Assembly: GCF_020400655.1 (NCBI RefSeq)
Contig: NZ_JAINRC010000018.1
Location: 1-64,000, forward strand
Direction: 5' to 3'
DNA from: Streptomyces spinosus
GTDB lineage: Bacteria > Actinomycetota > Actinomycetes > Streptomycetales > Streptomycetaceae
Length of the DNA stretch: 64,000 bases
In this document: piece after piece, positions 7,664-16,500 of the stretch
Position numbering within the stretch: the first letter of the stretch is position 1
Layout: each line of letters begins with the position of its first letter
Position numbers and translations under genes: made by a program
Notes under the pieces: model-generated
Database searches by the model: none
Told to the model about the DNA's origin: nothing
Seen by the model: the letters and a program-made list of their open reading frames with translations, nothing else

Positions 7664-8167
7664 ATGCCCGATCCATCGCCGTCACTCGACCCCGTGCAGC
7701 TCGGTGCCTATTTCGACCTCATCGAAGTGACCAGCCTGCTCCGGCACGCGGTCGAGCAGCAACTGCGCGAAAGCGGCGATCTCAGCTACGTACAGTTCCA
7801 GCTGTTGGCCCGCCTCGGTGACTCGCCGACGGGCACCCACCGCATGACCGACCTGGCCGACGGTGTCGTCTACAGCCGCAGCGGCCTGACGTACCAGGTG
7901 GGTCTGCTCGAGAAGGAGGGCCTGGTCGTCCGCGCCCCCTCGCCGGACGACGAGCGGAGCATCACCGTCACCCTCACCGACGCCGGACGTGAGCTGCTTG
8001 CGAAGGTGCTGCCGGGTCACGTCGAGGTGGTCAGCGGCCTGTTGTTCGAGCCGCTTTCGCGCGAGGACGTGAAGACTCTCGCCGATCTGCTGGCACCGGT
8101 GCGCGACCACATGCGCTCGACGCCGCCCCGCTCGGCCGCACGTCGCCGCCGCAAAAGCGGAGCGTGA
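7664..8167 (+). CDS. MarR family transcriptional regulator
   Basis: This 167-residue winged-helix regulator has a central MarR domain: LSYVQFQLLARLGDSP, then the recognition helix region YSRSGLTYQVGLLEKEGLV and the wing RAPSPDDERSITVTLTDAG. MarR dimers bind palindromes and are released by phenolic, oxidative or electrophilic ligands. The divergent quinone-oxidoreductase gene with twin palindromes is the likely target. The C-terminal tail is basic (residues 150-167). Confidence 0.88.
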   Translation: MPDPSPSLDPVQLGAYFDLIEVTSLLRHAVEQQLRESGDLSYVQFQLLARLGDSPTGTHRMTDLADGVVYSRSGLTYQVGLLEKEGLVVRAPSPDDERSITVTLTDAGRELLAKVLPGHVEVVSGLLFEPLSREDVKTLADLLAPVRDHMRSTPPRSAARRRRKSGA

Positions 8168-8408
8168 GGACTCCACGGGCGTCGCGGCCCCGGCGACGGA
8201 ACCGCGCCCGTGTCGCCCGGTGCTCTCTGAAGGCACGGATGGCCGCCGCCGGTGAAGGGGCGGCGCGCGGCGGCCTCGGACACGGTGGCGCGTGATCCGG
8301 GGGCGGTGAGTTTCCGTGGCCGGTGACAGGTCGGCGTCGACGGGGCGGGCGCTCACCGGGTGACGACACCGGCAGCAGCCCGCGCGCGGTGATCCTGGAG
8401 GGCGGATC

Positions 8409-9014
8409 CTAGTAGCTGTCGTAGCTCGGCCTGCCGGTCGGCCGGTAGACGCCGATGACGGTGCCGCCCTTCGTCGTCGTGACGCCGACCGGCTGCAGCG
8501 CGGTGGGGATCGCTCCGTCGGCGAACAGCCGCTTGCCGGTGCCGAGGACCACCGGGTGGATGGTCAGCCGGTACTCGTCGACGAGGTCGTGCCGCATGAG
8601 GGTCTGGGCGAGGTCACCGCTGCCCACGACGTTGATGTCGCCGCCGTCGGAGGTCTTGAGCTTGCGCACGGCCTCGACGGTGTCGCCCTCCAGCAGCGTG
8701 GAGTTCTGCCACTGGAGGGATGCCAGGGTCCGGGAGGCCACGTACTTGTGCATGGCGTTCATCCGGTGGGTGAACGGGTTGCCGGGGTCGGCTGTCGGCC
8801 AGTACGACGCGAAGATGTCGTACGTCTTGCGGCCGAGCAGCATCGCGTCGGAGGCCTCGTACCAGTCGGCCACGGCCGTGCCGACCTCGTCGTCGGACGC
8901 CGGCTTCTGCCAGCCGCCGTGCTCGAAGCCGCTCTGGGTGTCCTCGTCCGGACCGCCCGGTGCCTGCATGACGCCGTCCAGCGTCAGGAACGTGCAAACG
9001 ATGATCTTGCGCAC
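8409..9014 (-). CDS. Dihydrofolate reductase family protein (RibD C-domain-like)
   Basis: This 201-residue protein starts at GTG 9014 behind AAGGGAG. The sequence opens RKIIVCTFLTLDGVMQAPGG and contains LLGRKTYDIFASYWP, INVVGSGDLAQTLMRHDLVDEYRL and HPVVLGTGKRLF, the usual blocks of the YwjB/YyaP branch of the DHFR/RibD superfamily. These are NADPH-binding reductases of mostly unknown substrate in actinomycetes. It is isolated on the minus strand, and nothing nearby indicates its substrate. Confidence 0.88.
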   Translation of the reverse strand: MRKIIVCTFLTLDGVMQAPGGPDEDTQSGFEHGGWQKPASDDEVGTAVADWYEASDAMLLGRKTYDIFASYWPTADPGNPFTHRMNAMHKYVASRTLASLQWQNSTLLEGDTVEAVRKLKTSDGGDINVVGSGDLAQTLMRHDLVDEYRLTIHPVVLGTGKRLFADGAIPTALQPVGVTTTKGGTVIGVYRPTGRPSYDSY

Positions 9015-9373
9015 GGTGCGCTCCCTTCGTCGACGGGTAGACAACGCGCTCGCCGGAAACTCATCGGCGATGTCCGGCCGGCGGCCACGTCGGCCGGGAT
9101 TGCCTCCGGCCCGGGGCCGGATCGCGTGACTCCCCAACCTTTCCAGCCCGATACCGCAGTGGGTCGCAACTGACCGATGAGTCAGTGCGGGAAGCAAAAG
9201 TTGGCCGGAAGTGGTCCGACGTCTGCGGTTCGGACCATTGACCGACGAACCGTGGGCCGCAACGCTGGACCGAACCAGGCGAACGAGTCACTGAACTCAG
9301 TCCATGGCTGTGAACAGATATCCGCTACTCCTCCGATGTTTCCGGGCTTGCCGTCCTATCGAGAGGGAGGAAC
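9015..9373. other. Divergent intergenic region before the glycosidase operon
   Basis: No gene is seen. The region should hold promoters for the reductase (minus) and the polysaccharide operon (plus). It contains an inverted repeat at 9212-9237 and a strong GAGAGGGAGG RBS at 9360-9369. Confidence 0.5.
9212..9237. promoter_or_regulatory. Inverted repeat, candidate operator of the polysaccharide operon
   Basis: TGGTCCGA (9212-9219) and TCGGACCA (9230-9237) form perfect 8-base arms 10 bases apart, about 140 bases before the first glycosidase start. The symmetry suits a LacI-, TetR- or GntR-type repressor. No such regulator is encoded nearby. Confidence 0.4.
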
Positions 9374-10564
9374 ATGAGACGCCGTCGTCTTCGAACGGCA
9401 CTGACCGGGCTGGCGCTCGCCGGTGCGGCCCTGACCACCCTGCCCGCGGCCGTACCCGCGCCGCCTGCCCCCGTCGGCCCCGCCGCGGACCGTCCGGCCG
9501 TCGCCACCGACTGGTCCACGGCCGTCGTCGACTCCACCATGGCCCGCTACACGCCGAGCACCATCGGCGGCTGGTCCTACCCCGTCGGTCTCTACCTCTA
9601 CGGTCAGTACCTCACCTACCGGCGCACCCACGACGCCCGCTACCTCACCTACATCAGGAGCTACGTCGACCGGTTCGTGAAGAGCGACGGCTCCGTCGAC
9701 CAGTCCTTCAACAGCCTGGACAGCATGCAGGCCGGCCGGTTGCTGGTGATCCTGCACCACGAGACCGGGCAGGACCGCTACCTGAAGGCCGCCAGGAAGA
9801 TCCGCGACCGCCTGAACACCTACCCGCGCACTGCCGACGGAGGCTTCTGGCACGCGGACACCTCCAGCCGCGCCCACCAGCTCTGGGCGGACGGCGTCTA
9901 CATGGTGAACCCGTTCCTCGTCGAGTACGGCGAGGAGTTCGGTGACAGCGCCTACACCGACCAGGAGGCGGCCCGGCAGCTGTACGTCTACGGCACTCGT
10001 CTGCAGGCCGCGAACGGGCTGCTCAAACACGCCTACGACGAGTCCAGGAGCGCCGGCTGGGCCGATCCGCGGACCGGGCTCGCCCCCGAGCACTGGTGCC
10101 GGGCCGTCGGCTGGTACTCCATGGCGCTCGTCAACGTCCTGGACGCCATACCGGCGAACCAGTCCCGGCGCCCGCAACTCCTGTCCATCTTCAGCAAGCT
10201 GGCCGTCGGACTGGAGAAGTACCAGGACCCGGCGACCGGCCGTTGGTTCCAGGTGATGGACAAGGGCGGCCGGTCCGACAACTGGACCGAGACCTCCTGC
10301 TCCAGCATGTTCACCTACGCCCTCTCCCGGGGCGTACAGCAGGGCTACCTCGACCCGCACTACGCCGCCGTCGCGCGCCGCGGCTACCAGGGCGTGCTGG
10401 CGAAGCTCTCGGTCGGCCCGGACGGCCGCACCGGCCTCGCCGACATCTCCATCGGCACCAACGTCGGCGACTACGCGTACTACGTCGGCCGCTCCCGGGC
10501 CACCGACGACTTCCACGGCCTGGGCGCCTTCCTGATCATGAACGAACAACTGCGAGGTGATTAG
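9374..10564 (+). CDS. Secreted GH105-like unsaturated rhamnogalacturonyl hydrolase
   Basis: This 396-residue protein has an N-terminal signal peptide (MRRRRLRTALTGLALAGA, cleaved around residue 30-40) and an (alpha/alpha)6-barrel glycosidase domain related to GH88/GH105. Characteristic segments are DGGFWHAD, QLWADGVYMVNPFLVEYG and HWCRAVGWYSMAL. GH105 enzymes remove the unsaturated uronic acid left at the non-reducing end after polysaccharide lyase cleavage of rhamnogalacturonan or related polymers. It is the first gene of a four-gene operon of secreted glycan-degrading enzymes, four bases from the next gene. The RBS is GAGAGGGAGG. Confidence 0.88.
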   Translation: MRRRRLRTALTGLALAGAALTTLPAAVPAPPAPVGPAADRPAVATDWSTAVVDSTMARYTPSTIGGWSYPVGLYLYGQYLTYRRTHDARYLTYIRSYVDRFVKSDGSVDQSFNSLDSMQAGRLLVILHHETGQDRYLKAARKIRDRLNTYPRTADGGFWHADTSSRAHQLWADGVYMVNPFLVEYGEEFGDSAYTDQEAARQLYVYGTRLQAANGLLKHAYDESRSAGWADPRTGLAPEHWCRAVGWYSMALVNVLDAIPANQSRRPQLLSIFSKLAVGLEKYQDPATGRWFQVMDKGGRSDNWTETSCSSMFTYALSRGVQQGYLDPHYAAVARRGYQGVLAKLSVGPDGRTGLADISIGTNVGDYAYYVGRSRATDDFHGLGAFLIMNEQLRGD

Positions 10565-10568
10565 TGTC

Positions 10569-11351
10569 ATGAACACGTCCAGAAGGGCGCTGCTGGGCGC
10601 TGCGGTCGCGGGCGCGGCCGGGGCGGCCCTGGGGCTGCCGGCCACCGCCCACGCCGCCTCCTGGCAGCAGAAGTGGGCCCCCTCCGCGAGCAGCGACGGG
10701 CTCGGCGCCTTCGAGACCGTCGAGGACGACCGGGCCGATTCCCACCCCGCCGGCCATCCGCACATCCTCGCGACCGGTGACAACTGGCGCTTCACCATGC
10801 ACATGGTCGACCGGGACACCTCGACCGACCGCCAGCGCCAGGAAGTCACCGGGCTGCGCACGAGCTCCGGCAGCTACCTGAAGTGGAACGAGGGCCAGAC
10901 CTGGCGGGTCACGTACTCGATGTACATCCCGAGCTCGCTGAAGGCGACCACCACCTTCACGCACATCATGCAGATGAAGCAGCCCGGCAACGGCACCTCC
11001 CCGATCGTCACGCAGTCCCTGCGCAGGGTGAGCGGCCGGCAGACCATCGAGCTGACCCTGCCCGTCTCCGGCACCCTGATCGGCCGCACCGACCTGGATT
11101 CGCTGCACGACACGTGGACCGACGTGGACTTCCAGATCAAGGTCGGCAACGGCTCGGCGGGCTCCGTCCGCTGGATCCTCAGGTCCGGCGGACGGACCCT
11201 CATCGACGCCTCGAAGGCCGGCGTCGACACCTTCCTGGCCGACCGGGTGCGCCCGAAGTGGGGCATCTACCGCTCCCTCGGCGACACCTCCGGGTCGCTG
11301 CAGGACACCTATCTCCTGCTCACCGACCTCCGCGGCTACCAACTCGTGTGA
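10569..11351 (+). CDS. Tat-exported polysaccharide-lyase-like protein
   Basis: This 260-residue protein starts at ATG 10569 behind GAGGTG. Residues 4-33 are a twin-arginine signal (TSRRALLGAAVAGAAGAA). The mature part looks like a jelly-roll polysaccharide lyase of the heparin-lyase-I/PL20-like type, with VTYSMYIP, FTHIMQMKQPG and the C-terminal RPKWGIYRS segment. Such enzymes cut uronic-acid polymers by beta-elimination. The GH105 hydrolase immediately upstream acts on the unsaturated ends such a lyase creates, which supports the assignment. The exact polymer (glucuronan, rhamnogalacturonan or another) cannot be told from the sequence. Confidence 0.65.
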   Translation: MNTSRRALLGAAVAGAAGAALGLPATAHAASWQQKWAPSASSDGLGAFETVEDDRADSHPAGHPHILATGDNWRFTMHMVDRDTSTDRQRQEVTGLRTSSGSYLKWNEGQTWRVTYSMYIPSSLKATTTFTHIMQMKQPGNGTSPIVTQSLRRVSGRQTIELTLPVSGTLIGRTDLDSLHDTWTDVDFQIKVGNGSAGSVRWILRSGGRTLIDASKAGVDTFLADRVRPKWGIYRSLGDTSGSLQDTYLLLTDLRGYQLV

Positions 11352-11362
11352 GGAGCCACCAC

Positions 11363-14300
11363 ATGAAACCCCCCACCGGTCCGTGCCGCCGAGCCGCGGC
11401 CGTCATCCTCTTCGTGCTCGCCGTCGTCCTCGGCCTCAGCCACCCCGCGGCCCCCGCCGCGCCGCGCACCGCAGCCCGCGCCGCCACCGAGTACGACGTG
11501 CGCGACTACGGCGCCAAGGGCGACGGCTCCGCCAACGACAGCCCGGCCATCGACAAGGCGATCACCGCGGCGAACGCGGCGGGCGGCGGCACCGTCCGCT
11601 TCCCCGCCGGCACCTACAAGTCCAAGAACACCCTGCACATGAGGAGCCATGTGACGCTCCGGCTCGACAAGGGCGCCACTGTCCAGGGCTCCAGTGCCGA
11701 CAGCTACGACAAGGCCGAGTCCAACCCGAACGACGCCTATCAGGACTACGGGCACAGCCACTTCCACGACGCGATGATCCACGGCGACAAGCTGACCGAC
11801 ATCGGCTTCGTCGGCCAGGGCGTCATCGACGGCGGGGGCAACCTGATCACCGGCAACCCCAAGTCCGGCGAGGCCGACAAGATCATTTCGCTGACGCGCT
11901 GCGACGGGCTCAGGATCGGCGACGGTCTCACCCTGCGCCGGGGCGGTCACTTCGCGGCCCTCGTCAACGGCTGCACCAACGTGACCTCCGACCACCTGAC
12001 GATCGACACCGCGAGCGACCGTGACGGCTGGAACGTCATCTCCACGACCAACGTCACGATCACCAACGCCACCATTCACGCCAACGACGACGCTCTGGTC
12101 TTCAAGAGCGACTACGCGCTCGGCGCGAAGCTGCCCAACGGCCGTGTCCGGGTGAGCGACTCGACCCTCGGGGCCAAGTGCTGCAACGCCCTGATGTTCG
12201 GCTCGGAGACCTGCGGCGACTTCTCGGACTACCAGTTCGAGAAGATCCGCATCGACGGCGCGGACAAGTCCGGCCTCGGCATGGTCTCGATGGACGGCTC
12301 GAAGATCTCCGACGTCCACTACCGCGACATCACGATGACCGGCGTCCACTCGCCGATCACGCAGAAGATCGGCACACGAAAGCGGTGCGGCAACGGTCCC
12401 GGCGTCGGGTCCATCAGCGACGTCACGTACGACGACATCACGGCGACCGGCAGCAGCCCCTCCTTCAGCCCGACCCTGTGGGGCGAGTCCGGCCACCGCA
12501 TCAAGCGCGTGACCTTCACCGACGTCAACATCACGGTCCCCGGTGGCAACGGCACCATGTCGACGGGCGTGCCGGGCAACGACCCCGAGGACTACAACCC
12601 GAAGAGCATCGGCACCCGGCCCGCCTACGGCTGGTACCTCCACAACGCCGACGACGTCCGGTTCACCGACAGCTCGGTGAGGTCCGCCTCGGACGACGGA
12701 CGGCCCGCGTTCATCGCCAACGCGGCCGACGGCATCCGTCTGGACCGGTTCACCGCGCGGAAGGGCGGCGACTCCCCGTTCGACGCGGGCCTCCAGGACG
12801 TCAGCGGCTACTGCCTGACGGACAGCCACAACACCTCCGGTGGTGCCCTGCGGGTGTCGGCGAGCGGTTCCAGCCAGGACTGCACGAGTACGGCGGTGGA
12901 GCCGCCCGACCTGGAGAACTCCCGGCAGGACTTCCTCCGCAACTCCGTCGGCGGGCTCTTCCTGCACTGGGGCCTGCGCACCGCACCCGCCCACACCAGC
13001 TGCACGGCCTGGGAGAACGACGTCACCGACGGCGGCTGGACGCCCGGTTACTGGGTCGACGAGGCGCAGAAGCTGCACACCCAGTACCTGGTCCTCGCCA
13101 CCTTCCACAGCCGCCTCGGCTACGCCCGCCCCTGGCCGTCCAAGATCCCCGGATCCTGCTCCACCAAACGGGACTTCCTGGGCGAACTGATCACGGCCGC
13201 CAAGGCCAAGGGCATGAAGGTCATCCTCTACATGACCAACGACCCCCAGTGGCACGACGAGGGCGGCCACGAGTGGCTGGACTCGGCCGCCTACTCCGCC
13301 TACAAGGGCAAGAACACCGACCTGACCACCAACGACGGTTTCGGTCAGTTCAGTTACGACAACTTCTTCGAGGTCATGGACCGCTACCCCGACCTCGGCG
13401 GTTTCTGGATCGACAACGACAACCCGTACTGGGAGAGCCACGACCTGTACCAGCAGATCTACGACAAGCGCCCGGACTACACGCTCAGCAACAACAACGA
13501 GGACACGCCGATCATGGACATGATCAGCAATGAGCAGAAGACGGGCATGACCCCGGCCTACGACTACCCCCAGGCCCTCTACACCGCTCAACCCCGCCTG
13601 ACCGAAGCCGACTTCAAACTGCCCTCGACCGGAGCCTGGTGGTACGACGGCTCCGACCCCTCCGTCGACCGCATGCTCACCCTCGGCCGCCTCGTCACCA
13701 ACGCCGGCTCGTCGGTCAAGGCGCTGATGGCCGAGACGGCCCAGGTCAACGGCAAGTTCCCGTCGAACCAGGCGTCCTTCAACACCTTCGCCAACACCTA
13801 CCTCGACCCCATCTGGGAGTCCCTGCACGGCACCGAGGGCGGCGGCTACATGTACGGCGGCCTCAAGCCCGGCGCCTGGAACGACGGCGCGTACGGGGTG
13901 ACCACCATCGCCAGGAACGACCCCGGCCGGCAGTACGTCCACGTCCTGACCCCGCCCAGCACCAGCACCCTGCGTGTCCGGGACAACGGCTACCGCATCG
14001 CCTCCGTCACCAACCTCCGCACCGGCAGAGCGGTTTCGTGGTCGCAGTCGGGCGGTGTCCTGACCCTGACGGGGCTCGGCGACTGGGACCCGTACGACAC
14101 CGTCCTCAAGGTGACCACGGCCGGCCGCCAGGGCATCGTCACCGGCGTCAAGGTCAGCGCGAGCGCCTCCGCGAGCGGCCACGGCGCGTCGGCCGCCGGT
14201 GACGGCGACTACCTCACCTACTGGGACAACGACAAGACCCTGCCCGTGAACCTCACCTTCGACCTCCGCTCGGCCAAGAAGGTGCAGTACATCGGGCTCA

Positions 14301-14608
14301 ACCAGCGCGAGGACTCCGTGGCCTACGCCCGCTCGGACACCGAGCAGTCCGCGCGGATCAAGGACTACAAGGTCTACCTGAGCAACGACGGCTCCACCTG
14401 GGGGAGCCCGGTCAAGTCCGGCCAGTTGCCGAGCCGCCGCGGAATCCAGGGCATCGACCTGACCGCGGCCAACGCCCGCTACGTCCGCCTCGAGGTGGAC
14501 ACCACCTGGGCCGCCTCCAGCGACTCCGCCCGCTACAAGCGCCTGCGGGTCGACGAGGCGTGGATCGGCACGGCGTACGCCACACCGGCGAACGGGGGAC
14601 GGTCATGA
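11363..14608 (+). CDS. Secreted GH28-like / fucosidase-like / discoidin fusion
   Basis: This 1081-residue secreted protein starts at ATG 11363 behind GAGGAG. A signal peptide covers about residues 1-40. Residues 43-505 form a right-handed beta-helix of the GH28 polygalacturonase type (YDVRDYGAKGDG start, catalytic-pair region HANDDALVFKSDY). Residues 515-915 resemble an alpha-L-fucosidase-type barrel (GGLFLHWGL near the start, putative acidic site in GGFWIDNDNPYW). Residues 925-1081 form an F5/8-type C (CBM32-like) carbohydrate-binding domain. The two catalytic modules in one chain would attack a galacturonan backbone and side-chain fucose or a related sugar. Frame and codon bias are continuous across the junction, so the fusion appears real. 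Confidence 0.8.
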   Translation: MKPPTGPCRRAAAVILFVLAVVLGLSHPAAPAAPRTAARAATEYDVRDYGAKGDGSANDSPAIDKAITAANAAGGGTVRFPAGTYKSKNTLHMRSHVTLRLDKGATVQGSSADSYDKAESNPNDAYQDYGHSHFHDAMIHGDKLTDIGFVGQGVIDGGGNLITGNPKSGEADKIISLTRCDGLRIGDGLTLRRGGHFAALVNGCTNVTSDHLTIDTASDRDGWNVISTTNVTITNATIHANDDALVFKSDYALGAKLPNGRVRVSDSTLGAKCCNALMFGSETCGDFSDYQFEKIRIDGADKSGLGMVSMDGSKISDVHYRDITMTGVHSPITQKIGTRKRCGNGPGVGSISDVTYDDITATGSSPSFSPTLWGESGHRIKRVTFTDVNITVPGGNGTMSTGVPGNDPEDYNPKSIGTRPAYGWYLHNADDVRFTDSSVRSASDDGRPAFIANAADGIRLDRFTARKGGDSPFDAGLQDVSGYCLTDSHNTSGGALRVSASGSSQDCTSTAVEPPDLENSRQDFLRNSVGGLFLHWGLRTAPAHTSCTAWENDVTDGGWTPGYWVDEAQKLHTQYLVLATFHSRLGYARPWPSKIPGSCSTKRDFLGELITAAKAKGMKVILYMTNDPQWHDEGGHEWLDSAAYSAYKGKNTDLTTNDGFGQFSYDNFFEVMDRYPDLGGFWIDNDNPYWESHDLYQQIYDKRPDYTLSNNNEDTPIMDMISNEQKTGMTPAYDYPQALYTAQPRLTEADFKLPSTGAWWYDGSDPSVDRMLTLGRLVTNAGSSVKALMAETAQVNGKFPSNQASFNTFANTYLDPIWESLHGTEGGGYMYGGLKPGAWNDGAYGVTTIARNDPGRQYVHVLTPPSTSTLRVRDNGYRIASVTNLRTGRAVSWSQSGGVLTLTGLGDWDPYDTVLKVTTAGRQGIVTGVKVSASASASGHGASAAGDGDYLTYWDNDKTLPVNLTFDLRSAKKVQYIGLNQREDSVAYARSDTEQSARIKDYKVYLSNDGSTWGSPVKSGQLPSRRGIQGIDLTAANARYVRLEVDTTWAASSDSARYKRLRVDEAWIGTAYATPANGGRS

Positions 14609-16500
14609 TCCGTGTCAGGTCGCTCACGGCCGCGACGGCGGGCCTGCTGCTCGCCGCGGCGGTGCCGCTCGTGGGCACCGCCCACCCGGCGGCCGCCTCC
14701 GACAACGGCCAGTCCGTCCGGCCCGCCATGGGCTGGTCCAGCTGGAGCTTCGTGCGCCGCCGGCCGACCGAGGCGAAGATCAAGGCGCAGGCCGACGCGC
14801 TGGTCTCCAGCGGTCTGAAGGACCACGGGTTCCTCTACGTCAACCTCGACGACTTCTGGCAGAAGTGTGACGGCGACGGCTTCGTCGTCGACACCTACGG
14901 CCGCTGGGCCGTCGACACCGCCAAGTTCCCGGACGGCATCGAGGGGCTCGCCGACTACGTCCACTCCAAGGGCCTGAAGTTTGGCTTCTACGTCACCCCG
15001 GGCATCGCGAAGAACGCCGTCACCAAGAACACGCCGATCGAGGGGACCTCCTACCACGCGAAGGACATCGCGGACACGTCCAGGACCGAGAAGAACTACA
15101 ACTGCAAGAACATGTACCACATCGACTACTCCAAGCCGGGCGCGCAGGAGTTCGTCAACTCCTGGGCCAGGCAGTTCGCGTCCTGGGGTGTCGACTACCT
15201 GAAGATCGACGGGGTGGGCAGCGCCGACATCCCCGACGTCCAGGCCTGGGACAAGGCGCTGCGGGCGAGCGGACGGCCCATCAACTTCGCGCTGTCCAAC
15301 AACCTGCCGGTCGCCGACGCCTCCACCTGGCGGAAACTGGCGAACAGCTGGCGCACCCAGGGTGACGTCGAGTGCTACTGCGGGCCGGGGAGCAACGGCA
15401 GCGGCTATCCGCTGACGGACTGGTCCCACGTCGCCAAGCGGTTCGACTCGGCCGCCTCCTGGCAGCCCTACGCGGGTCCCGGCGGCTGGAACGACCTGGA
15501 CTCGCTGGAGATCGGCAACGGCGACCAGGTCGGCCTGACGGCCGACCAGCGCCGCTCGCACCTCACGCTGTGGTCGATGGCGGCGGCGCCACTGCTCCTG
15601 GGCACCGACCTCACCCGACTCGACCCCGTCGACAAGGCGATGCTGGCCAACGACCGGCTCATCGGCGTCGACCAGGACGGCGTCGCCGCCAAGCGGATCG
15701 TGAGCAACGGTGTCCAGCAGGTCTGGAGCAAGAGGGAGAGCGACGGACAGTACGTCGTGGCGCTGTTCAACACCGGTACCTCGGACAAGGCCACCGTCGC
15801 CGTGAACTGGTCCCAGGTCGGGTTCGGCGGCTCCGGCGACGTGACCGACCTCTGGTCCGGTTCCCACAAGGGCGTGATCGCGGACTCCTACAGCGCGACC
15901 CTGCGCCCGGGCGAGACCCGGCTCATCCGGGTCGAACCCGTCGGCTCCCCGGACGCGAGGGCGTTGCCGCTCGCCGGTCCCGGCCGGGGCAGCGCGCCGG
16001 CCGGGACCGACTACCAGGCCGAGGACGCCCTGATCTCCCAGGGCACCGTCGCCACCAACCACACCGGGTACACCGGCACCGGCTTCGTCGACTACACCAA
16101 CGGGCGGCTGCGGTGGCGATGCCGGCCAGGCCTGTCCCCGGAGTTCGCCACGGCGGGCTGTTGCGGTGGTCGTTCACGGGATCACCCGAGGCCGTTCCAG
16201 AACGCGCAGTGGTGGTGGAGCTGTGTCGTGCCGAGGGCGACGACGTGGTCCGGCGCCAGGGAGAGCACCGTGTGCCGGGGCCAGTGCGGTGAGGACGGGC
16301 CGTTCGGGTCGGCGCCGCGGGCGAAGCGTGTCCAGTATCCGATCATGGTGTTGGCCAGCCGGTGCTGCGCCGCGGTCAGGGCCCGGGGACGGCCGCCCAG
16401 GTCGAAGAGGTACGGCAGTTCGCTCGCGTGCGGTGCGCCGAGCGGGAAGGGCGGCGTGCCCGGGGTGAGCGGCGGGGCGTGTTCGTCGGCGAACTCGTAG
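14605..16500 (+). CDS. Secreted GH27 alpha-galactosidase with broken CBM35
   Basis: The start ATG 14605 overlaps the previous stop (ATGA). A signal peptide (about 1-31) precedes a GH27 barrel: MGWSSWSF, nucleophile region YLKIDGVGS and acid/base region RTQGDVECYC, then a beta-sandwich to about residue 455. GH27 enzymes release alpha-galactose or beta-L-arabinopyranose. From about residue 467 a CBM35 begins (DYQAEDALISQG, GYTGTGFVDYTN), but similarity stops near base 16,110. The frame then runs as non-homologous sequence antisense to the neighbouring esterase until 16500. The catalytic part looks intact, while the binding module was lost in a deletion or rearrangement. The 631-residue product may not be the ancestral one. 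Confidence 0.8.
   Translation: MIRVRSLTAATAGLLLAAAVPLVGTAHPAAASDNGQSVRPAMGWSSWSFVRRRPTEAKIKAQADALVSSGLKDHGFLYVNLDDFWQKCDGDGFVVDTYGRWAVDTAKFPDGIEGLADYVHSKGLKFGFYVTPGIAKNAVTKNTPIEGTSYHAKDIADTSRTEKNYNCKNMYHIDYSKPGAQEFVNSWARQFASWGVDYLKIDGVGSADIPDVQAWDKALRASGRPINFALSNNLPVADASTWRKLANSWRTQGDVECYCGPGSNGSGYPLTDWSHVAKRFDSAASWQPYAGPGGWNDLDSLEIGNGDQVGLTADQRRSHLTLWSMAAAPLLLGTDLTRLDPVDKAMLANDRLIGVDQDGVAAKRIVSNGVQQVWSKRESDGQYVVALFNTGTSDKATVAVNWSQVGFGGSGDVTDLWSGSHKGVIADSYSATLRPGETRLIRVEPVGSPDARALPLAGPGRGSAPAGTDYQAEDALISQGTVATNHTGYTGTGFVDYTNGRLRWRCRPGLSPEFATAGCCGGRSRDHPRPFQNAQWWWSCVVPRATTWSGARESTVCRGQCGEDGPFGSAPRAKRVQYPIMVLASRCCAAVRARGRPPRSKRYGSSLACGAPSGKGGVPGVSGGACSSANS

Noticed and set aside
11336..14182. 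948-codon minus-strand reading frame
   Set aside because: It mirrors the GH28 fusion gene, whose domains, signal peptide and RBS are clear. The antisense product has no family features.
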